64,000 bases of DNA from Typha latifolia (taxonomy: Eukaryota; Streptophyta; Magnoliopsida; Poales; Typhaceae), in NCBI GenBank assembly GCA_019914945.1, contig CM034113.1, positions 7,420,850-7,484,849 on the forward strand, written 5' to 3'. Shown here one piece after another: positions 36,641 through 46,720 of this stretch; the stretch's first letter is position 1; the number at the start of each line of letters is the position of its first letter. The translations under genes were made by a program, and so were the position numbers. The notes under the pieces were generated by a model. It saw only the letters and a list, made by a program, of their open reading frames with translations. It searched no databases and was not told the origin of the DNA.

Positions 36641-38702
36641 CTACAAGGAGTTCAAAGCCTTCGATGCTGCATATATGAAGTCCAAGAAACCAGTTCCCTT
36701 GAGTAGACCTTTCCCAGTTAATAATTCAAAATCTATCAACAACAAAAATCCGATAATAGCTGCTTTCCCATTTATCAGCTCATTTTTTCCAGTGAAACCA
36801 AAACCTTCAGAATCTTCATCAACAACCATTCTCACCTGAAAAGGGCAAATTAGGATGAAACTCAGAATAGCATCAATATGCAAGCATGTCTAGAAGATAA
36901 ATGAAACTGACTAACCAGATTTTTCAAAAGTCTCATGAGATGTTGGGAAAAGGAAAATGCTTTCCACCATTGAATAGGTAGACAAGAATAAACGAGTGTA
37001 CAGAATGCTTGCCAAGGATGTTATGGAATTCAAGTCAGAGAAAACAGAAAGTAAGAGGAGGATTAAGGACCTTCGATTTGCACCTACCACCTTGCGACTT
37101 AATCAGAATATACTCTAATTTTAGGTTTTTGTGAAGTCAAAATTTGATTCAGTTTTGCTATTGTTAGAATGGAATTACTTGTGATGCTTCTAGTCTTCAA
37201 TAACTTACTAAAGATAAATATATAATTTCATCAAACATTTACGCTTCGTTTTCCTCTCTGCTTATTTGAGCCTTCCAGATGAGTGCAACTCTCTAAAAGA
37301 TATCATTTTTCCTACTGGGTTAAACAAGTCTAGAAAGCCATCTCAAAGGAAGCTGTGCATTATAAGTAACGCTTTCATGAAACACAGTTTCTTCCTTGAT
37401 TTCCATTTTGATGAAAAATGGAAAACCAAACTCTGAAAGGTAAATGTTTGATTGCCGCTAGTGGTTGTAATTTATTGTATCATCTTATGCTAGATTTTGA
37501 AGGTCTACCTATTCTAGTTTCTTAAAATGCTCCACAAATCTTCCAGCACAATATCACATAAGTTACGTACTATGTTATTTGAGGACAATATATGAAGGTT
37601 CAAAAGAAAATAAAATTGTAAGACAAAATGAAAATTGACAGGAAGAGAGAAAGTTACCTCTTCCACATTGACATCAGATGCAGTAGCTCCAGGTTGAGCT
37701 CTGCCACTAAAAAGGATCTCCGCAGATACTCCAGAATCTGTGGCTCCTCTCATGTTAATATATATGTTCTCATTGTCTGTTTTCACAGGATACACGAAAA
37801 GTGTCCTCAGAACAGGTGTAAGAACCCTAAGAACAGGGTTCTTTGGGTACCAATCCTTTATTGCTCCAGTCCGAAGATCAAACGTGCTATCTGTCGACGG
37901 GCAAATAATACACCCATCCTGAAAATAAATAGAAAAAAAAATAAATTTTTATTTGTCAAAGGGAGCTTTCTCAAAGAATTTGAGTATCTTGATCAATACT
38001 GAAATGAAGCTAAAAGTTCTTTCTTTATGCCTCTCTACATCTACATGCAAGTTCTCAGAAAACTACTGCATCATCTTTTAGTCCCTGATGCATTTCAACT
38101 AGAATTGGAATGCCAAATGACAAGAAGAATAGGTAACATTCTCGGTCAAACTGGGCGAAATTTCAAAACCCCAAATTTCTAACTAGAAGCTCTAGTTTAG
38201 ACAACAATGTCAACAGTTCCATTAAAGTTAAATTCTTCTAGATAGTTACAACTATAAGTTCTGAAAAAAATTAATGAATAACTGGTAAGGTGGTAAGAAC
38301 CACCTGAGTGAGTTTAGCATTGATAAGGCCTTCGCTGTACGCCCCCTCGGCCGGCGACCGGTTCTCAATCGCAAAAACCTCATCTTTGTACCAAAGCAAC
38401 AAGATGGTCTCCCCATTTTGCACGATCACCCGTCGCTCCCCCTTCGGCAGCGCCGCTATCGGAACGGGCACCCAATTTCCCCCATCACCACCCCCGATCC
38501 CGCCTCCGGGCACCGCCGCCTTCTGCTCCCCTCCCTCTATTTGTGACAGCTCGGTGGCCTTGCAGATTAACCCAAGAGCTCTTGGAACATGGCGGTGGGA
38601 AAGGAGGAGGTGCTGCTTGGGAGGGAGGAAAGGGGAAGAGGAGAAGAGCAAGGTAGTAGCTGTACGGGAGATCTTGGATGCTATGGCCATTGCCATTGCC
38701 AT
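36641..38702 (-). CDS. PSB33: PSB33/LIL8, Rieske-like thylakoid protein
   Basis: Three exons (38702-38304, 37918-37658, 36835-36641) give 284 residues. The homologue (At1g71500, PSB33/LIL8) is a thylakoid membrane protein that helps maintain photosystem II and LHCII organisation. The N-terminus is a Ser/Arg-rich chloroplast transit peptide. A Rieske-type fold follows (WVPVPIAALPKGERRVIV to NPVLRVLTP). Its iron-sulfur ligands are absent: the first site reads ENRSPAEG with no Cys-x-His, and the second reads CPSTDSTFD, not CPxHGS. The C-terminal helix ELINGKAAIIGFLLL resembles a light-harvesting-like ExxNGR motif, with Lys in place of Arg, and is the membrane anchor. The ATG at 38702 was chosen because the earlier in-frame ATG (38870) overlaps the TATA box. 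The gene is head-to-head with the PPR gene, ATGs 447 bp apart. Confidence 0.94.
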
Positions 38703-38731
38703 TGCAATGGAGAAGAGAGAAATCAAAACCC

Positions 38732-38746
38732 AAACCCTAACCCTAA
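38732..38746. promoter_or_regulatory. Telo-box in the PSB33 leader
   Basis: AAACCCTAACCCTAA, two telomere-like units, lies 30-44 bp upstream of the PSB33 ATG. Telo-boxes near the start site are known from plant genes for ribosomal and plastid functions. Role here inferred. Confidence 0.55.
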
Positions 38747-38868
38747 GAGGGAAGATGAGGTTGGTGGAGGAATAGAGAGGGAAGTGCAGCTCATAGCCAC
38801 AAGATTGGAGATAAAATGAGAGAAAAAAAAAATTGGGGGATGGGAGTTTGGGGAAGAGGAGGTGACAC

Positions 38869-38876
38869 ATTTATAG
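38869..38876 (-). promoter_or_regulatory. TATA box of PSB33
   Basis: Minus-strand CTATAAAT, 167-174 bp upstream of the ATG at 38702. Expected transcription start is near 38840. This excludes the ATG at 38870 as the start codon. Confidence 0.6.
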
Positions 38877-38950
38877 GTTTCTGTCCAGTAGAGTCCCAGT
38901 CAGCAAATCTAAATGGGATTCAGGAAAGGATATATATTTAAATACATTTG

Positions 38951-39027
38951 GAGTTTTTGACCAAACTAGCCCAGTCTCAGATTAATTTTATGGAAATAAA
39001 TCACACTCCAAACTTAGTACCAAAAAC
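38951..39027 (+). repeat. Dispersed repeat, family 3, copy 3, in the shared PSB33/PPR promoter
   Basis: gagtttttgaccaaactagc, then AGATTAATTTTATGG, then TTAGTACCAAAA, matching 18351-18430 in order. It lies between the two divergent genes, within about 200 bp of the PPR start codon. Confidence 0.55.
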
Positions 39028-39148
39028 TTTTATCTACTTTTTGGTACCAAGTCCGGAAGATATAATGTAAAGTTTAAACTCCATCTGTGATGATAATTCG
39101 ACCGTTGCTTCTCCTCCCATTTCCCTCAACTTTTCTCCCTCTCCTTCC

Positions 39149-41185
39149 ATGGCTTCTTCCACTGCTCTGCTCGCCAAATCCCTCTCTCTCCAATTCCAAA
39201 CACCAAACTCCAACCTTAAACCGATCCAATCTCGAATACAATCCCCAAATACTCCATCGCAAATCCTCCGAACGCATCCTCCCAAAACCCCCAAATTTAC
39301 AGAATCCCAAGCCTTCCCCAACTCCCTCCCCCTCCACTCCAAGAACCCACATGTCATCTACAAGGAAGTCCAAAACCTCGCCCGCCTCGGCCGCCTCCGT
39401 GAAGCCCTAACCGTCCTCGATTACCTCGAGCACCGGGGCGTCCCCGTGAACGCGACCACCTTCTCCTCCCTCCTCTCCGCTTGCTCCCGGAGTAAAGCTC
39501 TCGCCTTTGGCCGCCAAATCCATGTGCACATAAGAATCAACGGCCTCGAAAGCAATGAATTCGTGGTTTCTAAGCTGATTGAGATGTACGCCTCCTGCGG
39601 CGCCGCAGAGGATGCCGCGGCGGTCCTCTCGGTGCTCGCGCCCAAGAGCGCGTACCCGTGGAACGCGCTTCTCAAAGGACACGTGGTCGGCGGACGGCGG
39701 TGGAGCCAAGGTCCGGTCGCTGTGTTTCAAAAGATGCGGGAGGCTGGGGTGGCGGTGAATGAGTACACGTTCTCTTGCTTGATTAAGAGCTTCGCGGGAT
39801 CGCCGGCACCTACTCTAGGGATGAAGGCGCACGCACTTTTGATCAAGAATGGGTTCGCCGGTGCCCCAGTGCTTCTACGGACTTGTTTGGTTGACATGTA
39901 CTTCAAGTGTGGGAAGATTCGGATGGCGATGAAGATGTTTGATGAAATTCCCGAACGAGATGTCGTCTTGTGGGGAACAGTTATTGCAGGGTTTACGCAT
40001 AGTGGGTTAAAGAAGGAAGCATTGGCATATTTGAGGTTCATGGTGGAAAATGGGTTAGAGCCAAATTCAGTAATAATAACGTCGGTTCTGCCAGTGATTG
40101 GAGAAATATCGGAGCGTGATTTGGGTCGGGAGATTCATGGGTATGTGTTAAAGAAGTTCCACGATTATGGGAAGCTTGTTTCTATCCTATCCGGATTGAT
40201 TGACATGTACTGTAAATGTGGTGATATGATATCGGGAAGGCGGGTGTTCTATGGATCTGCTGAAAGGAATGCAGTGTCATGGACTGCTCTTATGTCAGGG
40301 TATGCCTCAAATGGCAGGCTTGAGCAAGCACTGAGATCAATCATTTGGATGCAACAAGAAGGCATCAGACCGGATGTTGTCTCCATTGCTACAGTTATTC
40401 CAGTCTGTGCTAAACTGAAAGCATTGAAGCAAGGGAAAGAAGTCCACGCTTATGCCGTGAAAAGTTGGTTTCTGCCCAATGTTTCTATATCCACTTCTTT
40501 GATAACAATGTATGCAGCGTGTGGAACCTTAGAGTATTCAATCAGAGTGTTTGATGGAATGTTGAGGAAGAATGTCATAGCCTGGACAGCGTTGATTGAC
40601 TCCTATCTGAAAAATGGCTGCCCATCTAATGCTTTAGATGTGTTCAGATCTATGCAGGTAGCCAATCGCAGGCCAGACGCTGTTGCCATTAGTAGGATGT
40701 TAAGTGCTTGTGGTGAATTGAGTGCTTTAAAACACGGGAAGGAGGTACATGGCCAAGTACTAAAGATGAAGTTGGACCTAATTCCTCTTGTTGCAGCAGA
40801 AATAGTCAACATGTATGGTAGATGCGCAGAAGTTGAGATGGCACAAAGGGTCTTCGATCGAATCCAATCAAAGGGATCATTGACTTGTACTGCAATAGTA
40901 AAAGCTTATGGATGCAATGGTCGATATATGGAGGCACTAAAACTCTTCGATTGGATGCTATCGAATGGTTTCATTCCAAACAATTTCACTTTTGATTCAG
41001 TCTTTACGATTTGCGACAAGGCAGAGCTGTACGATAGAGCTGTTAGGATATTTGATTCCATGGTTCGGGAGTATGATCTGAAGCCATCGGAAGAGAATTA
41101 TGATTGCATGATCCGCCTGCTCACTCGTGCAGGACAGGAAAGGGAAGCACAGAGATTTATCTTTCTGAAATCTACTCTACTCTAA
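39149..41185 (+). CDS. PLS-type pentatricopeptide repeat protein, probably chloroplast
   Basis: Intronless, 678 residues. The N-terminus (MASSTALLAKSLSLQF) is Ser-rich with few acidic residues, as for a chloroplast transit peptide. From about residue 100 to the end it is made of PPR repeats of alternating P, L and S types, with typical phrases such as LVDMYFKCGKI, LWGTVIAGFTHSGL, LIDMYCKCGDM, SWTALMSGYASNGR, LITMYAACGTLEYS and AWTALIDSYLKNGC. There is no E or DYW domain, so it would bind organellar RNA without being a self-contained editing enzyme. It looks like the orthologue of At1g71460, which lies near PSB33 in Arabidopsis too. GC content falls steeply from 5' to 3'. The stop at 41183 coincides with the usual end of the family, and part of the last repeat is duplicated just after it. 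Confidence 0.93.
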   Translation: MASSTALLAKSLSLQFQTPNSNLKPIQSRIQSPNTPSQILRTHPPKTPKFTESQAFPNSLPLHSKNPHVIYKEVQNLARLGRLREALTVLDYLEHRGVPVNATTFSSLLSACSRSKALAFGRQIHVHIRINGLESNEFVVSKLIEMYASCGAAEDAAAVLSVLAPKSAYPWNALLKGHVVGGRRWSQGPVAVFQKMREAGVAVNEYTFSCLIKSFAGSPAPTLGMKAHALLIKNGFAGAPVLLRTCLVDMYFKCGKIRMAMKMFDEIPERDVVLWGTVIAGFTHSGLKKEALAYLRFMVENGLEPNSVIITSVLPVIGEISERDLGREIHGYVLKKFHDYGKLVSILSGLIDMYCKCGDMISGRRVFYGSAERNAVSWTALMSGYASNGRLEQALRSIIWMQQEGIRPDVVSIATVIPVCAKLKALKQGKEVHAYAVKSWFLPNVSISTSLITMYAACGTLEYSIRVFDGMLRKNVIAWTALIDSYLKNGCPSNALDVFRSMQVANRRPDAVAISRMLSACGELSALKHGKEVHGQVLKMKLDLIPLVAAEIVNMYGRCAEVEMAQRVFDRIQSKGSLTCTAIVKAYGCNGRYMEALKLFDWMLSNGFIPNNFTFDSVFTICDKAELYDRAVRIFDSMVREYDLKPSEENYDCMIRLLTRAGQEREAQRFIFLKSTLL

Positions 41186-41225
41186 CAGAGAATTATGATT
41201 GCATGATCCGCCTACTCACTCATGC
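41092..41225 (+). repeat. 39-bp duplication spanning the end of the PPR gene
   Basis: Copies at 41092-41130 (coding, last PPR repeat) and 41187-41225 (just past the stop codon) differ at 2 of 39 positions, both G to A. The sequences between and after the copies do not match, so this is not a clean 95-bp tandem repeat. Confidence 0.85.
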
Positions 41226-42382
41226 GCATATTTTGCTTCAGAGAAAGGTAAAGATGTTGATTCTCCTCTGCTCAGTGTTCATTAATTATTGGTCCACTTC
41301 ATGTCTGAACAACTTAGAGGGGAGAATAATTAGTTTCTGCTCTGTAGATAAACATCTGAGATTAATTCTATTGGGCCATTTCTTTGGTGTCTTTTGTTCC
41401 ACTGCAGTTTTTCTAGGATTATGATTAATAGATCATATGCAATTACTTGCAAGAAATATAAGAAGATGCTGTAATGGCTAACGAATAGAATGTTTGATGC
41501 AATTATGTAGGCGTCAAGTAGTCTGGTCAAGACCTCAAAGATGAACATAACAGTCCAACCCAATAGTGCAAATCGGCCCAAGATAGATAAGATTATGTAC
41601 AGCATTTCAAGCATTCCCCTAAGATTAGCTATTTCTAACTATACTTTCCTTGTGTGATATTTTCTCAAGTATTTATTGGTAAGCAGATGGAAGATTAGCT
41701 ACATTGGACGAAATTTGGACTCTTGATCCTTAGAAAAACTAAAACTAGCTATGATAATATGTTAGATAAATAATTGACCTAAAAACTTAAGCTTTTAAGT
41801 AATAGATTATTACTACATATAATGTCTTAATGAGATTGGGATTCTAACCTCGCACGATCATGGACAATGCGATCATCTGATGGTCCCATCATCATGCTTG
41901 TTCAAATTCTACGATCTCTTGTGATGCATCATGTATTACTCTGTAACTCTATCATTTATGATTAGAGAAAATTATAAGCTCTGTTGAATAATTGCTTATT
42001 CCCAATGTACCAATGTGAGATTATGCGTTATCTTTGATGCTTAATTTTCTTTTATAAATCATGAACTCGTAGGTTAATTATAGACCTTACTTATATAAAC
42101 TATTGGAACAACTCTCCTGGTAAACAAAAAATTCTATTAAACATTAAACTCCAACATCCACAAGGGATTCAAACCCATGAAATCTGTGCTAGTAGAATTT
42201 GAACCCCCCTGTTTGGCCTCTTAAAAGCCTAAGCTGATAAAAGAATAATTACTTAATATTAGAAGTTATTATGTTTCTCAAAAACAAAAACAAAAAATCT
42301 CAAAAATATTAGAAGGCACCTTACTCAACCGATAACTGATTCTTAGACTTGAATTAAGCAATACGTATTAGTAAACTCCCAC

Positions 42383-42432
<50 letters not shown>

Positions 42433-42739
42433 GAATACATACATATAGTCTCGATTTCGATTTTATCCTTTTAAAAAAATAAAATAAAATTGAGTCGAAA
42501 CAAATTTAGTTTAAATCCATATGATTCTGAAACCAAAGTCAAAAGCAGCAACCCCCAACATAGGTTTTCGGATAAATAGCAGCATAAAGAATTCGGATAA
42601 GTAACAAACTGTCATCTTATTACTTATTCATATGCGTATCTATCTATCCAAGCTGGCTCCATGGCTCATCTCATTAAAAATTAAAAAAATAATTAAAAAA
42701 AATTAAAAAATCCTAATTTAAAAAAAAACACCATAAAAT
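41226..42739. other. Intergenic downstream of the PPR gene
   Basis: 3' flank, AT-rich sequence and a (TTA)n microsatellite at about 42384-42431. A phrase like a pol III B box (gggattcaaaccc, about 42166-42178) was seen, but no tRNA or intact SINE around it. No gene recognised. Confidence 0.45.
42384..42431. repeat. (TTA)n microsatellite
   Basis: About 16 trinucleotide units in intergenic sequence. Confidence 0.9.
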
Positions 42740-43031
42740 AAGATCCCCAGGATCAGAGTATCTGGGCCCCACACCTGTGCTTCCCAAATCCAGTATCGGT
42801 CTCCCAGGCGTACACGTAAGCGTCACTGTGCGACACCTGGGCCTCAATACTCGTGCAAGCATCCGACAAGGATCCGGACCTCCCCCGCGTGTATCAAGCT
42901 CCCACCAACTCGGTACGGCCTGCGTCCGTGCTACGGCGCGCCTACACGTGGCGGTCACCTGCCACACACGAGATTCGGACACCCCCCCCGCCCCCCTCTA
43001 GTCCTCTTCGTGACGTAGCTACCATATAAAA
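42740..43031 (+). promoter_or_regulatory. GC-rich promoter-like island with ABRE/G-box and TATA box but no following gene
   Basis: About 275 bp of GC-rich sequence in very AT-rich surroundings. It holds gtacacgtaag (42810-42820) and ACACGTGG (42944-42951, G-box/ABRE), a pyrimidine-rich C tract near 42983-43000, and then TATAAAA at 43025-43031. This looks like a stress-type promoter pointing right, but the next 800 bp are AT-rich and non-coding. The nearest gene in that direction is the ERF gene, with its own TATA box 1.1 kb further on. Confidence 0.45.
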
Positions 43032-43895
43032 AGTTCATTAATTCAATATTAAAAATTGTTAATTAAGCAAATTATAAAAATTATTTTTAAGAAATTGATA
43101 CCTCTTTATCATAAGATTTGTTTTTAATCTAACTATATAACATTATTAACTCACAGAGCCATTTTTGTATCACCTAATCACTAAAAATAATTTTTTTAAT
43201 TCACCTATTTGAGCATATTGTTTTAATGTGCAGATTTAAAATAGTCAAAGACTCCTCTTTAAAATTTGACTCCAAATTAGGTGAGCTGGAAACCAATTTA
43301 CAAAGAGCAATGTGAGTTAATTTAAATAAATAAAACAGAAAATATTACTACAATTAAAAATATATTGTACAAAAAAAAAATGAATCATTTTATTTTTATA
43401 ATTTATTCTTGCCATGTCAAATTAGATACTTTGATATTTGTTATAGTTAATGGATCAACTATATTATAAGATTAATCTAACTAGTGTTAAAGGAGGGCGT
43501 TCTATTATTCTATGACAATAGTTTTTATAAAATTCAATACAAAAGTAAAATATTTAAAGTTATAAAAAAATGTTAATTATTTATAAAAAATTTTGTGTTA
43601 ATTATATATATATATATTTATCTTTTTTTATTAGCCAATTGGGATAGGAATATAAGATTTGATTGTCCCTGGGAAGGGACCTTCCATAGACTCTCTGTCA
43701 AATTTTGGTCGGGTGATCTATGGGAACCATGGTGACTAAGTAATAGAATTATATATATATATATATATATCATATATATAATTCAGATGAGATAAAATAA
43801 TTTATTAAGAAATTAAAAACTCATTCAAACCTCAACCTGACGTACGTACGTCTTTAATGGAAGCCAGCCCGTCCATCTCAAAGCGTGTGATGGCG

Positions 43896-43897
<2 letters not shown>

Positions 43898-43944
<47 letters not shown>
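43898..43944 (+). repeat. (CT)n microsatellite in the ERF promoter
   Basis: About 23 CT units, 200-250 bp upstream of the ERF TATA box; CT-rich tracts are frequent in plant core-promoter regions. Confidence 0.9.
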
Positions 43945-43947
<3 letters not shown>

Positions 43948-44145
43948 CTCCCTCTCTCGTTCACTCTTACAGCTGTACACTTCCAGCTCGATATAGCTAC
44001 TCACTGCCCTCTCTAACTCAAAACATCCCCCACCATATCCTCATCCATCTCTCACCTTCTTAAATTATTATTATTATTATTATATATATTCATCACTTCC
44101 CAATCTCAGTAGCTACCAGGAAACTCAATCACCTCTCATCTCCTC

Positions 44146-44157
44146 CTATATATATAC
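44146..44157 (+). promoter_or_regulatory. TATA box of the ERF gene
   Basis: CTATATATATAC lies 97-108 bp upstream of the ATG at 44254. Expected start is near 44185, giving a leader of about 70 nt. Confidence 0.6.
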
Positions 44158-44253
44158 ACACACACCTCACACTTCCCTAACACTACTTGATCGTCTACTC
44201 GATCTCGACTACAAACTACAACAATACCCAATATTTTCACTGTTTTCGTACTA

Positions 44254-44778
44254 ATGTCGACCAGAGATAAGGAAAGTCCCGAACACTTGCCGACGACGAC
44301 TGATGCCCTGGTCACTTACCGGGGAGTCCGCAAGCGGAAGTGGGGGAAGTGGGTTTCCGAAATCCGCGAGCCGGGGAAGAAGACCCGGATCTGGCTCGGC
44401 AGCTTCGAGTCGGCGGAGATGGCCGCCGTGGCGCATGACGTGGCGGCGCTGCAGCTCAAGGGCCGAGCCGCGCGGCTCAACTTTCCGGGATCGGTCGACC
44501 GGTTCCCCCGGCCAGCCAGCTCCGAGCCGGAGGACATCCGAGCCGCCGCGCTCGAGGCGGCGGCGCGGGCCCGGGTCGGGTTCGGTTCGGCGTCGGATCC
44601 GGCTCTGGCGGGATCCGGTTGGGAACTGCGGGGCGAATGCGACGAGTTGGGCTTGGAGTCGCCTGCGCTGTGGGCTGAGCTGGCTGAGGCGATGCTGATG
44701 GACCCACCCGTCTGGGGCAGTGCCTTCGCTGACGTGGAGGACTGGGGACACGTGTCTCTGTGGGACCCGCTGCTGTGA
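44254..44778 (+). CDS. AP2/ERF transcription factor, DREB subfamily (ERF020/021/022-like)
   Basis: Intronless, 174 residues. One AP2 domain spans about residues 22-78, starting [19 protein letters not shown] and continuing to [20 protein letters not shown] and GRAARLNFP. The KWV valine and REP glutamate are the DREB-type DNA contacts for DRE/CRT (GCCGAC-like) sites. After the domain come an alanine-rich stretch and a short acidic C-terminus with [12 protein letters not shown] and WDPLL, as in small DREB group III/A-4 factors. There is no clear nuclear signal beyond the basic cluster RKRKWGKW. Coding GC content is very high compared with the flanks. The small size, lack of intron and place between PPR and PPME1 genes match the ERF020/021/022 group of Arabidopsis. 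A role in stress or development is inferred from family only. Confidence 0.94.
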   Translation: MSTRDKESPEHLPTTTDALVTYRGVRKRKWGKWVSEIREPGKKTRIWLGSFESAEMAAVAHDVAALQLKGRAARLNFPGSVDRFPRPASSEPEDIRAAALEAAARARVGFGSASDPALAGSGWELRGECDELGLESPALWAELAEAMLMDPPVWGSAFADVEDWGHVSLWDPLL

Positions 44779-46212
44779 GCCTCCCTGGCTGAGTCCCCCA
44801 CCCCCACGTCGAGACGTGGGCTTGTATTATTACTGGGTGTAGCACGTGACAAACACGCGAATACAAATGAATGTATTATTATTATTATTATTTCTACAGT
44901 TTCTACTTAATGGGTGGAATTAAAATAAGCAAGTATTCGTATACAGCATTATAGTATACGCGTGATTCTATTATATATGACTAGATATTTAAATATTTAG
45001 TCTACTCTAAATTGGATAATATTCCTGAATTAAGTTATCTCAAAATTTATTTCTTATTCTTTTAATTTGAGTACTTTGATTCAAATTAAGCATATCTCGT
45101 AAGTCTTGGAGAACTCATTAAATTGTTTGTAGTTAACATTAATGGCAGGCCAAAGTCTGGCCTTCTACATTCTCAAGTGGGTAAATGAAGATTGAATCAT
45201 GAGCTAAAAGGAAATAATATGGAGAAATAGTTTATAATGGTGCCCAAGAAAATAAAATTATCATCAAAATAAATTATTTTTGTTTTTTTTTTGGGACAAG
45301 TACAGCTTTACCCTTCTTTAGTTTGCATGTACTTTAGATTTAAGTACTTAACAACACTCAGCATCATTAGTGTCGATATTTTGTAATGCATGCGAGTTGC
45401 TAAATGATTATACCTGTGGGGGTAATGAAGTCTTTTCACATTCTCACTAGCATTTTATTATAAATAAATAAATTTAAAAAAAAAACTTATAACAAAGTCG
45501 CCACCTCGTAGGAGACACGTTGATCGACGTAAACACTAACATTGTCGGAATCTCTCTTTATTTGTTTTTTGTTTAAGGATTGTCGGAGTCTTTGGAAGGG
45601 AAACCGCGTAGGGTTTGTCACATCCCTGGGATTTGAGATGGATTAGTGAAATATTATAACACTTAAACTAACCCACCAGAATAATACTTTAATCCATGCA
45701 TGCCCAAAAATTATTCTCAGCTTCCTTTTTCTTTGTTCTTGATCAACCTGCATTCATATCTTGCTCAATCTTTTTGACGATCCATTACAGAAAACACCAT
45801 CACAACTTTGACTTCCAACGGATAGATATATTATAATTCCCAACTTGACTAAGTAAAAGAAATGTGGAACTCGTGGAGCCATGAGTGCATCATCTCTTTC
45901 ACTCTCAAAGACAGCTAATTGAGTTGCAAAGAAAACAGAGAGATGCGAATTTTTATTTTTTTTAATTTATTTTAAGCCCAATAAACCTCATGGTCTAGAT
46001 GATGGATGAGAAAGAAAAAGATAGTGATGGAAGATTTAGGATATATTCCAATGGGATTTTTGGGTGTCGGAGAAGGATCAAGCGATGCTGGTGGAACGTC
46101 AAACAGCTTCATCCTGCCAAATTTTTGCATGCAAAGTGTCAGATTTAGGATCTGATCTCTGTGGTGCGGTGCGGTGCGGTGTGATTGGTGATTTGGTGTG
46201 GAGTAGCACATC

Positions 46213-46264
46213 TTGACTAGTCTAGTCAACAGTGTGAGTCAAAGACTTCAAAGTTACTGGTCAA
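46213..46264. promoter_or_regulatory. Cluster of four W-boxes
   Basis: TTGACT at 46213-46218, AGTCAA at 46224-46229, AGTCAA at 46237-46242 and GGTCAA at 46259-46264: four TTGACY cores (three inverted) in 52 bp. Such clusters are bound by WRKY factors. No recognised gene starts nearby; the only candidate is the unassigned minus-strand frame at 45972-46229. Confidence 0.5.
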
Positions 46265-46435
46265 CTGGCCCATAACAAATAGGAGTGTTGATGGATATGG
46301 GAGTTGGTTGATGAGTAAACAAAATGGTGGACAACTGGGAGGATGTGGACTTCATGGGATTTTTTTCTTTCTTTCCAAGAGTTGTAATACCACCGTCTGC
46401 AAAATTATTATTTTCTTATGCGGAAATATTAAGGA

Positions 46436-46720
46436 TTTAATCTTAGTTATATTTGTGTGTATACCTTGAAATTTTTACTTTTTTATTTTTTTTGTGTATA
46501 TCCCTCTAAATTTGATATTTGCACATGTAACTCTGAAACATATATTTTCTAAATTACTTTTCAAAATTAATCTTTTTTTTATAAAAAAAATTGTCTAAAT
46601 TATTCAAATTTTAACTGTTTGTTAGCTTCAATACTCCTAGAGGTATCATGGCAAAATAAAGGTCTAAAAGGTGTACATGAAAAAAATCGTATGTTTGAGG
46701 GGTATACATAAGATTAATAT
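46436..46720. repeat. Foldback MITE-like element
   Basis: The left end has aatcttagttatatttgtg and tgtataccttgaa. The right end reverse-complemented has aatcttatgtatacccctca. Inner AT-rich arms are only loosely matched. Probably a decayed non-autonomous element. Confidence 0.5.

Noticed and set aside
36474..36839. 121-codon plus-strand frame
   Set aside because: Antisense to PSB33 exon 3, which has splice sites and family match.
38703..38870. In-frame extension of PSB33 to an upstream ATG at 38870
   Set aside because: That ATG overlaps the TATA box, so it should not be in the mRNA.
41104..41424. 106-codon plus-strand frame at the PPR 3' end
   Set aside because: Out of frame with the PPR protein and made partly of the local duplication.
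42166..42178. B-box-like gggattcaaaccc as a possible tRNA
   Set aside because: No cloverleaf or A box could be placed around it.
44251..44866. Long antisense and alternate frames over the ERF gene
   Set aside because: Arg/Pro-rich shadows of high-GC coding sequence.
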